Positions 46,301-58,300 of a stretch of 64,000 nucleotides of DNA are shown one piece after another. Positions within the stretch are counted from its first letter, which is position 1. Each line of letters opens with the position of its first letter. The translations under genes were made by a program, and so were the position numbers. The notes below the pieces were generated by a model. That model did not search any database. It saw only the letters and a list, made by a program, of their open reading frames with translations, and was not told the origin of the DNA. Source of the stretch: Amorphophallus konjac (lineage: Eukaryota > Streptophyta > Magnoliopsida > Alismatales > Araceae); NCBI GenBank assembly GCA_022559845.1, contig CM040128.1, positions 270,264,698-270,328,697 on the forward strand. The letters are read 5' to 3'.

Positions 46301-49300
46301 CGCAGATGGAAGAAACAACCCTATCCAATGCCCTTGCTTCACTCCTGAAATTTCTGTTATTTCTCTCTCCCCATAATCCCCAGAGAGTGGCATGAAGGAT
46401 AAGCCACCAGATTAATATATCCCCCTTTCTATGGAAATCTCCAATCAGTTGTTGCACACTCCCCCAAGTGCCAAGAGTACACTGAATCCTGGTGGCAACC
46501 TTTGTACATATCTCCCTAGAGAAGGAGCATCTTGTGAAAAGGTGATTCAAAGTCTCCTCCTCGTCTCCACACAAGCAACAGAGGGTAGGTATGTCACATA
46601 GGAATGGAGCAAGCTTGTCACATGTTGGCAGCCGTCCATGCGAGATCCTCCAGATCAGAAGCCTTACTTTCAGAAGACTCTTGAGAGTCCAAATCTACGA
46701 GGCAAAGTGGTGGCACACCCCTCTGTCAGAAATGAATGAAGAGGTTGACCTGACTGAAAAGCATCCCTCTTCTTCCAACTTCCATGTCCACCAGTCAACT
46801 TTGCCTAGGTCTGGCGCATAGTCTAGAAGGAAAAGGAGGAGTCCCTCTAGCTTGTCCATCTCCTCTGGCCAAATTCCTCCTAAAAGTCAGTGCCAATACT
46901 CCCCCTGATAGCTGTGTGTCAAAAGTCTGGGAGATCGAGACCAAAGGTGCAACTGAGATTGCAAAGAACTTCGGAAAGGTTGCCTCCAAGGTAAAGTCTC
47001 CACAGCACTTATCTTTCCAGAATTCGCACTTCTGTCCACTTCCCAGACGAGTTCGGATACTAGAGAAAATGATGCCCCTGTATTGCCTCTCCATATGGGT
47101 GACAGGATGTCCCTTGGACCTATACAAACTCCTTAGTGGGGCAATTAGGGGCATTGCAACAAATCTCTTCTTCCTTTATCTGGTGTAAGAGTCCATGTGG
47201 CTTAAATTATTTCAACAATCAATGGATTATGACTCGAATTATCTCATAAAACCATGGACCATGGTTCTGAACATATCATCCCCATGGATCATGTGACCTA
47301 ATTGGCTCATATTGGCCCAGGCCATGCAGCTCAGATGTTCAACTTGGCTCATGTTGCTCGAACTGTGACTCAAATGTTTTTATTGGTCCATGTGGGTTGA
47401 GCCATATACTCTAAATGTTTTAATTGTCTGATGTGGCTCAAACCATATGAATTCTAATTGGCCCATGTGGCTCAAATCATATGACTCAATTGGTCTAATA
47501 AACTAGACAGTATGACATAATTGGTCTAATTGGACAAACCATGTGACTCAATTAATGTAGTTGACTGGACCATGTAACCGAACAAGGGACCATATGTCCT
47601 GATTGGTTTAATTGAACCTTTCGGTCTAGTTGATCAAACGATATGAACCAATTGGTCCAATGGACTGGAACATAAGGCGCAATTGGGTTCAAATGACTGA
47701 ACCAATTTATCTAATCGGCTCAAAGGACTGAACTATTTCACACTATCGGCCCCAAAATCTGAACCATTTCACACTATTGTCTCAATTGACTGAGACAATT
47801 TACGTACCTACTAGGGCTGTCAATGGCCCGGGCCCGAGCCGGGCTTAGGTCGGCCCGGCCTGGGCCCGACTTATCAATATTAAAATCCGAGCCTGGCCCG
47901 GGCCCTACTTATGTCGGGCCGGGCCCGACACTATTTAAAAAATACAAAGCCCGACTAAGACCCGGCCCGACCCGACAACTTAAATAAAATAATAAAATTA
48001 ATATAAAATTAATATATTTAATAATATAAAATTTATAATCTCACTAAATTAATTAAAATTTTGATATTAATTACATAATTAGTGTGAAAAGAGAATTTTA
48101 AATTTTCTAATTAAGTAAAATAACATAATTTTAACTAAGTAATTTTTAAAATTTGAAGTGAAAATAAAAAAAGAGAACGGGCCAGGCTGGCCCGCGGGCC
48201 ACTCAAAGTCCAAACCCGATCCGCGGGTCTAGTCTGGCCGGCCTTTTAGGCCCAACTAAAAGCCCGCGGGCCAAAAAAGACCTTGCGGCCCGAAATCGGG
48301 CCAAGCCCGCGGGCCTGTCGGGCCGGCCCGGCCCATTGACAGCCCTAGTACCTACTCAACTAACTTAGCCACTTCATGTAATCAGATCTATTTACAGAAC
48401 TATACCTCATATCTAGACTCAATTTAACAATCTATCGTACATAATCAATCCAAGAGACAGAACTGTTTGACGTAATCGGTTTATTCTACTAAGTCATATG
48501 ATGTATTTGGGCTCAATTAGTCTATTCAATCAAACCATTTGATGTAATTGGTCAATTTGGACCCAAATTTCATATGCCATATACAACTCATGAATAGATA
48601 GGATTCTTTCTTGTCCATATCTTGAGATTAATTTATGTGGTGTGCAATTGTGATGCTGGGCTTCAAATTTTCCACTTTAAGCTAACCCCTATCTACCAAG
48701 AAAAACCAGAATCTTGTCCTAATTGAACACAAACACAAACACTAATCAAATGTAACCTAAAGCCTAATTTTAACCTAGCTCAAATTAAAAACCCAAAAGA
48801 CAACTTAAATTGACCAAAATAACACTCAAACTCTTAAAAATCACCCAAATCTAAAAACTTAAAAGTGAACAAAATGACTCCGAAACCCTAGATGACCAAA
48901 ATCACAAAGATACCTCTAAAATCCTAAAAATACTAAAACCATACAAATATCAAAAAATTTAAAACCCTCAAAACACAAAAATACCCTTCCAAAGGTTAAA
49001 ATTTGGCCAAAATTACCAATAAACCCTTGAAACATTGAAAATTATAAAAATTTTCCAAAAACTATAAAATCACCTAAAATACCAAAAATAACCTTTAAAT
49101 CCCCACCCCACCCCCCCAAAAAAAAACCAAATCTTCAACACTCAAAAACACCCAACACAACCTAAAAACATACCTTAAGGTTTAAAAATGACCCGAATCC
49201 ACTAAAAACCCATCTCAAACCCTAAAATATCCAACATACCCTCAAACTCATAAACATGCAAAATTACCAAAATATCCTTTCGATCTAAAATATGTTAAGA

Positions 49301-52300
49301 TTAGCTTATATCAGCTTATATCACATCTAAAGCCGCCAGAGCATATCCTGGACCATGGTAAGGCTTACGAGTCTAACCTAAGTTATGATTTGCAGTTAGA
49401 TCTAGACACTGTGTGATTTGTACCATTCAGGGCATTATGCAAGCATATAATTAAGGGTTTTCAGCTATCAAGATGATGTAATTAACACTGAGCGAGGTTG
49501 ATAGGGAGGGGTAAGATATACAGATCCACAAGGTCTGATCAACGCGTGATATCCAAGCGATTCACTTCAAATCCCTGGATCCAAATGGGTTTCTCATTCA
49601 TATAATCCCCCCGCATAAAATCATTTATTTTAAAACATTCTACATTGAAATTTTTTCTATCTCCTACACCATCCCATCACTCTAGAGAGTGCAAAATTCA
49701 AAGAGGGGAAAATGCCAGGATAACCTAGAAGGTGCAAAATCAAAGAAACCACCCTCCCTTCTCTTCCCTCTACAACAGAATTTCCCCTCTACCCAGAATA
49801 TCTCCCTTTCGTCACCTAGCCCATCCGTCTGCAGGTACAAAAGAAGGAAAGGAAAAAGAATGAGCAGATCTTAGAAGGCACAAAAAAAAATTACAAAATC
49901 AAAAGAATACCTCCCCCACCCCCACCCCCAACTCATCCTGTCCCTCCTTACCTCCCCCACTCCCTCCTCCCCTCCCCAGCTACCCATGTCCCCTCATTCT
50001 GCTGTTTTTTTTCTTCAAATGCTGTGTTTAGATTTTTCCAACCAGTAATGTCCACCAAATGTCCAAGTGACAACTAATTGGGTGAAATTTAAAATACATT
50101 TTTTCCTTTAATTCCCCCGTGTTTGTACAGAAGTGATTTCATTTAAGAATGGATAAGAGAACATGGTGCAGTTTCAAATATGATAAACCAAGTTTTTTTT
50201 CTCAATTTAGACGGGCAAGGGACAAAATGTGTTTGACGATATTACTGTTAATAAAACTGAAAATGAAACAAGAAAAGGATGAACAGTATCCACGTGTTTT
50301 TTTTAATTCCAATATCATCATCATGATCAACATTGTCATCCTCCACATGATTAAGCATTTATTTAGCCATTCAGCCCAAAACAACATAGGTTTCAATGTC
50401 CAGATAGAAACTTCCAGGTTATCTGCTGGAAGTTAGGGTAAGAAAATGCGCATATTCTTCTCCAAGAATTTTGATTTCCTGATGTGGAACCATTTTTTCC
50501 CCAAGAATATCATGGAAAATTGGATATTGCAAAACCAAATTGCAGCTTACATGATGTATGCCAAATAGTAAAACCAATGAACAATGAAGTTATAGAGGAT
50601 ATATAGGTGTAAATGTCAAGCTACATTGCTACAGCATGCATACCTTCTTAAAGGAAAACAACTCCTATTAATTTGTTGGGAAAACAAGCACACAGCAGAT
50701 AAAATAAGCTTAGCATAGTTCATGCATCTGAACATCTGTGACTATTTCGGAGAATCAGGAAAGCGGTACTTGTCCTTCACATATTGTTTTTTCTTCATCT
50801 GCTAGTTTAGATGTTTCCTGCTGGAGAATATCCTCTGATTAACTCTTCTGTTAACACGTCAATATATTCTCTAATCAGCAGCTGCTCGACAAGTCACTGA
50901 TCCACAAAGATGATCTTGAGTGAATAATGAACAACAAAACACCATGTCTGTTGACTTGAAAACACAGAGTATCTCAAGTCAAGTTAATGACTCTTTCCTC
51001 TTGCAAGAACCCATGGATCATCTTGACAACAGAAAATTTCTTGGATGTTTAGGTGATCCTAGAACCTTCCTCAACCGTAAAAGCTAAGGATGAGTGCCTT
51101 CATCACACAATTTCAAAAAGCTGGATTCACGAGATTGGGCATTGCAAATGTTCCATAAATGTTGAAGTGGGTTCTTTCCTTGCTTCTAAAATCACGTAAA
51201 AAACATCCACCACTTTACTAAGTGCTTAAAAAACCTTAATAAGATGGCCAATTCAACACCATTTAATTGCTTATCAGATTCTAATACACAACTACACATT
51301 TACATATTTGCATTGAGATTCTGCACACATAAATCATAACATTTCTATGTTTTATTATTTTCAATTTGTACACAAGGTCGAGCTATTCATCTCTAGAAGG
51401 ATGTATTTGTCATGCAATAAGTGCCAGAAATGATCCTTTCACATGTATCCTCTCATGGTTTCATACAGAAAACACTGCATTCTTACACCATGTGGTCAAC
51501 CTTCCCTTGTTGTCTCCTAGTGTTTCTCGACTCTCTTCTTCATTCTCCTGTTTATTGTCATTATTCAGAAATGTGCAATACAACACAGTACATTTGCAAA
51601 AGGTACTGGAGAAAAAGGGCCTAGGGGGATGATACACATAGTAGGTAAAAGACTAAACAAAAGAAATGTATGACTGATCACAGACTTAGAATTGGACATT
51701 CACCCAGGATATCTCGCATATGTACCTTTTCCTTAGCAACTTCTGAAAGAGCATGAGCATACTGACATAGTAAGTGAAGCCTTTTTGAAGGATGAGATAA
51801 TGACATTCGTTGTATATTTAGTTCCACAGACTGTGATGCTGTTGGAGCAGGAACATGGCTCTCTGCACCGTCTAAACCATAAGTGGCTCCAAGAGCAAGT
51901 TCTCCAGTCTGTTGTTGACCAGCTATTCCCTTGCCAATCTTCTTTAATATGCAGATAGGTCTGGCAGTGGAGTTATCCAGCAAAGATATTTCAAGAGAAG
52001 AGGATGTAGTCTCCATTGAAGCCAAATCGGGGCTAACAAGAACATATTCCCATTCAACGGACTCCAATGAATATCCTGGAAGCATGTAAAGATCATTTTC
52101 ATTAGGAACTTTGCATTGAGTAGAAAAAACTTTTGCACTGTAAACTAACCTTCTGAAAGACTTGTCACTGTCTTTTCGGCCCCAGCATCAGATGAACTTG
52201 AAGGATCAGCACAAACCAGTATCTTCAATTTATCATCCCTAGTGTTTTGCAGGACTTCATTAGCGCCCCCACTTGTCCTGGATCACAATGTTGCCTCCCT

Positions 52301-55300
52301 GATCATTTCAAATTAATAGATTTTCTTGCAGTAGTATTGATAAGACTCAGATGACTTGGAAAGTAATATTTTAATCAGTTTATCAACAATCCTGCATTTT
52401 CTGATGAAGTTCAGGTAGACTTTCAGAGTGCAACAATTCCCTTTTATAATTCCTTTTAACCATTAATCACTACTACCTGGTTAACCACAATCTACATAAT
52501 TTTGGAATATTTGTCAGCATATATACAAAGGAAAGCAATTCTGCATTCACTCAATTAATAAAAAACAAAGTAATATACAGTTGACTCATATTTGGCAACA
52601 ATGCAAATGTGAAATAGGCCATGACATGATGGTCAAAAAAAAATAGTAACAACCAAAATAGTTTGAATTCAACCTTTCAACAGCCAGGAACTTGTGACTG
52701 AAAAACTCCTCAAATGTTAGCCGCTCAACTGCATTACATGAACACATTATTTCAGATGCTTGATTCAGTTTATTTAAATCTTGCACTTGCCTAGTATTCA
52801 TTTGATTGATAAATTTAAAATTTATATTTAAAGATACAATTAAGAGATTTTCACCCGGTCAAAATCCAAAAATCTTGTTAATCAATTGTAAGTAAAATGT
52901 CAAGATAAAACAACGAATCTACATCCAAATATTTACTGTTGTTCAATAAAAGAGATTTTATCTTCATCAAATAAGAATCTGCAAAAGAGAGTCTCAAAAT
53001 CCTTCAGAATCTGTCATGATCAGACTGACAGACAATTGAGGCTTTGACAAGACTACATCCAACTGTAACAGTAGGCTACAGATTTGAACTCAAATTGAGT
53101 AATACTTGCTGCAAGTTTGCTGCACACCTGGGTGTGCAGCGAGTATTACTCATTTAAGTTGGGTTCTTGCAACATGGTAGCTCCTACTCCAAACCCACAT
53201 TGTTCGACCTCAATCAGGGTATGCAGTACTGCCCCGTACGTACCATACCGGGCCAGTATGCACCGGTACCGGCCTTGGCCGGTAAGGTTCAACCCATTTG
53301 ATAGCTGTACCGGCAGGTACAGGCATTAAAAAAATAAGAAAACTGGACAGCTGCCTCCTCCAGACTCTCATCTCACTATTGTGAGACAGAGGGGGGGGGG
53401 AAAGAGAGAGAGAGAAGAGGTGGGGGAGAGAGAGGACATGGGTCGGACTGTGAGACAAAATAGAGAGAGGAAGCTCGGCGGTGTCAATGTAGCGGTCATC
53501 GGTAGCAAAGTGGGCAGCAAACAACGGCGACGGCGGCTGCGGAGGAAGGCGAAGGCAGTGGCGGAGGACGGAGAAGGTAGCGACGACAGTGGCTGCGTGG
53601 CTTCGGCAGCGACCGCAGTGGAGGTCGGGGGAGATCTCTCCACAAAACCCTAGAGAGAGAGGCAGGGGTTACGGTTTTGCAAACCTTGGTGACCTTGGTG
53701 TGTGTGTGTGAGTGAGAGAGAGTGTACAGAGAACAAAGCCGCTGCTTGCCGCTGTCTGCCGTCCACTGCTCACCGGGAACCCGCCATCCGCCGCTTGCCG
53801 CTGGCCGAGGAGACGTGAGAGGGGGAAGATGTGAGACGGTGAGAGGGAGGTGAGAGGCAGCTAGGCTCGAGTCAAATGGAGGTGCCGGGGGGAGGAGGGG
53901 GGGGACTCTTTTATGGGGCTGACTAACCGGGCCGCCTTGGTCTGGCCAAGTTGGGCCGAAGCAAGCCGGGCCCAACCACCCAAGGCGGTCAAGCTTGACC
54001 AAGCAGGCCTTTATCAGGGCATGGTGGGGGGAACTAGGGGGAAGTGGGGAACTGCCAAACGGTGCCATACCGAACGGTACAAGTTTGTACCAGTACCAAT
54101 TTTGAATACCTTGAACTCAATCGCTCCCGTGGATCACCAGCCATCCGGCCCTCAGAATCTCCTACGATTGCCAAGTTGGACATCTTACAAGGATGCCTCC
54201 ACCCTGTAGTTGCATAGCCATGTACACTCCAAACCCATTATAAATGACTCTCCCCACCCCCACCCCCGGAGATGATATGACTTCCCACTCTTCCCTATTG
54301 ACCTCCTCTACTGCTAATAATAAGCTAACATCCTTAGCCAGACGCTACCTGCTGCCAAACGTTTCAACCATGGCCTTCTCTGGAGATAGGTCACAGCTCC
54401 TCATCAAACCCTCTGTCGTAGAGCATATTTGCAAGCTAGGTGGCCAAATCCCTTGCATACTTGCAACACCATAGCTCCAGTGGATCTGGCTGACCAATGT
54501 CCCTTGGTAATGTCAGAGAAACAAGGACCTCTCCCAAACAGAACCTCTGTTGCTCCTTCCCCCCTCTTTCCCTTCTGTCATGCTCCATTCCATCCCTAGC
54601 TAGCCCTTATCTATCCCACCCCCCGCATATGTTCACTTGAAGATGCCACCCTCCAGTTCATGAAACTTGAATAGTGTTAGCCTCATGTTCCCTCTCACGA
54701 GGAGGAACCTGGATAAGGACACATTTTTCTCAAGCAACCTCCATTGAGGGTTGTCTAACACGCGGAAAATTTTAATTTTGAGATATCCATCTGTTGGATA
54801 AATATGTATGTATTTTAGCTAATTGATTAGCATGCATATTATTAATTCTGCGAGTTTGATTTATTAGACGATTTAGGATTCGTATATTGGACTTTTTCCC
54901 ACCGACTATGGTCAGTGTTTGTTTACATCGACATAAAGTCCGAACACCTTTGATTAAATGTCAAAGACACCCCTAACCTCTACAATATCCATCACGATAT
55001 TGAGGATTTTATCTAATAGATTTGATCAAAGAGATCAGCTATTAGAGATACACATTTGCAGGAAAAACTTGAATATTTCACTTTTTGAACGCATGATACA
55101 TGGTACATGAAACCCCGATTATATGATCGAGTCATTTGATTTACATTCGGTCTTCAATCCACCATCGAATCCACATTCAGTTATGATCAGATAGCTAGAT
55201 TTTATATTCAGTCAAGATCAGACCATCCTATTTGCTTTTCTCTACAATCGGACTGTCAGATTTCATATCCAGTCGCAATCGAGCCATCGGATCATGTTTC

Positions 55301-58300
55301 TAGACGAGATCGGACCATCGGATTTGTTCTGGGTCACGATCAGACCGTTAGATTTTAATTGTATCGCGATCAGACCGTCAGATTTGATTCTAGTAAAGAT
55401 TAGACCTTTGGATTTGCTCCAAGTCAAGATCCAACTGTTATATTTAAGTTTGGTCGGTGCCCTCGATCGAGATCTGATCGTTGATTTTGAAGTTCATTCC
55501 GATCATATTGTTGGATCGCCATACAACAATTAGCGGACCAGCGGATTGACCCATGGACATGAACACTCTTTTGATCGTGATCGGACCATTAAGTTGACTT
55601 GGTGTGCATAAAGGACAGTTCCACAAAGGCGGGGGTACTTAAATCATTTTGGGTATATTCGCAATTTCGAACCCTTTTGGGTATATTTGCAATTTCGAAC
55701 CCTTGTTGGGTATATTTGCATTTTCGAACCCTTTTTATGTATATTTGCAATTTCAAACCATTTTTATGTATATTTGCAATTTTGAACCCTTTTTTTAACA
55801 TCAAGATTTTTCTTCATTTTTTTTTACCATCAGGGGGTATCTTTGTACTTTTCCCGCAGTCAGGATATTCCTATAATTTCACTCAACCAAGGGTATGCCT
55901 GTAATTTTCCCTGAACCAGGGGTATATTAGTAATTTCTGGACCTTCCAAGGTTTTTCCTGTATTTTTCCACCAGCAGGGGGTATTTCTGGTATCACTGAG
56001 GTATTTCTGCAATTCTCTGGACATTCCAGGGATTTTATGTAATTTCCTCATTGACTGGGGGATATTTATGCAATTCTCTGTTTTCAAAAAGTACCCAGCA
56101 CAGGGGGATGCTTGCAATTTCAACTTTTAGAAATATCCTGTGTATGCAGGGGCATATCTTAAATTTTCTGACCACACTGTGCAAGGCAAGGGCTGGTGTG
56201 TAATTACATATGGTTGCAATAATTCACATTTCTGAAACAACTAGCCCCTCATGAAATTGCACATGGGCAGGGGATGAAGTGGCTGGGTTTTTATTCCCCT
56301 CCAAATAACTCCATGGACAGAGATAGAGAAAAGAGAGGAGAGAGGCAGCCGCCTCCTCCATCTCCATCTTTTTAATTCCATAAGAGCATTTAATTCTCTC
56401 TTAAATCCATCGGTTAAGGTGAGGTGGCAGTGAGATCTATTCCCCCAAACAACCCCATCAGTTAAGAGCATTTATTCCCCTTTAAACACATGGTCAAGAG
56501 TGGGTGCGCAGGGTTTTCTTCTTCTCAAAGGTCCATTGGTTAGCATTTAATTACCCCCCAATTCCATAAGCCAAGAAGGTAAGATGCGCAGAGTTTTTCC
56601 CTTCCAGAATGCAAGGGTGCCAGGGTATTTATTCCCTTTAAACCTATTGGTTAAGGGCATTTATTGCCTTCTCCCAAATGCCCATCGTCTAAGCCTTTTA
56701 GAAAGAAAGAAGGGAAGAGAGATCCCTCTGAGCATTCATTTCCTTCTCTTTTAATTCCATGGTTAAGAGCATTTAATCTCTTCTTAAAATAAGTCAAGGT
56801 GGCAGCGGCTGGGTTTTTCCCAAGAAACTCCACCGGGCTGGGGTGCTTAGAGGAGAGAAAGAGGCAGCCGCCGCCCCGCCCCCTCCTTTTAACCCCGATT
56901 TACAGATATTTCTTACAGAAATTCACATAGTCACATGGACATTTTTATGCATAACACCCTTTGTGGGTTTTTCCTCCATGCTTGATGCTAACTTCTTGGT
57001 CCTTCATGCATGATCATTTAGACTCATTCCCTAATATGTCCATTAGAACTTAGGGACATTACACACATGTGAACATACCCTTAGTGGGTTTTATTCTCAA
57101 GAAACAAGGCTTCAAGCTCCTCCAAGATATCTCCAAAGGTTGGAAGTTCCCCCACCGTTGTTCAAGGTCTTCCAATCATCAAGAAATTCCAAGGCTTCAA
57201 AAGCTCCTTGCACCAAACTCCTCCTTGCTCCAAGCTTCCAAATGGCGAATGCTCCAGTCCGTAATCCCCCCTCTCCTCTTGGCCAAAGCAAACCTCCTAT
57301 TTATAGGAGTTTGGAGATGGGAAAGGCGGAGGGGGTTCCTCCTGGTTTTGGATGGAGGAGGTGGAGATTTTTTGGGATATTTTAGGCCCTCCAGGTTTGA
57401 AAGGAGGAGGGGCATAAATGAAAAAGGGAGGAGAGCAATTAAGAGAGAGAAAGGGAACCCGGGGGGCTCCCTCCTGGTTTGGAAACCAGGAGGTATTCAC
57501 CCCAGGTTGCAGATTGAGAGAAGAAGAGAGAAGAGAGAGAGAAGAGAGAGAAGGGAACCCGGAGGGGCTCCCTCTGGGTTTGCAAGACCCGGAGGTGGTC
57601 CCTCCTGAAATTCGTCCCCCCTTTCCCTTTTCTTTTTTTTTAAATTTGAGAGAGGAGAGAGGAGGCAACCCGGAGGGGGTCCCTCCGGGTTTGCTTTGTT
57701 TTCTTTTTTTTTAATACAGTTTAACAATACCTGGAGGAGGGGTCCCTCCGGGTTTGAAATACCCGGAGGGAGTCCTCCGGGTTTGGGATTTTCTTTTTTT
57801 CAGGGTTCAACAAGGGTCATGCATTGAGCTTCTATTATTCATAATAAGTTGCAGACATCTTTCAAAAACCAAAATGACATGAAAACCATAATGAACAAAA
57901 CAAATTATTAGATATTCCCTCCTTCCCTCTTTGATTGTCATGTTTGTGCAAGAAGAACGGATTAAGAAAAAAGTATAAATGCACCTTAAGCATTTTGATC
58001 AATACAGTAAGTGAAGGTGGTTTAATTTTCTAATTGAGCAACAAAACTGTCATACTCGAAAGAAGAAGCCAAAAATAAAATATGATGGCAGGTGAATGGC
58101 ATTTAGGACAATAAAGTGGGACAGAGGTATTCAATGTCTTAAAAACTGTGAAACAGACAAAATATAAACAGCCCTTTATAAGTAGTAAAGAAATGACAAT
58201 CAAATGCCAAAACCTATGCTCCAATGAAGTCCATTTCTGCAACACATTGATCATGCACCTCAGTCAACTGCATCATATTTCGTAAGCATGCTAGTTGCCC

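Noticed and set aside
53381..54068. Open frames of 90-190 codons in the Mutator-like element
   Set aside because: No domain, GA-repeat composition, and frames on both strands. Capture of a gene fragment is possible but cannot be supported.
57069..57727. Open frame of 179 codons and its neighbours
   Set aside because: Lies in the U3 minisatellite of the reverse solo LTR; the repeat explains the open frames.
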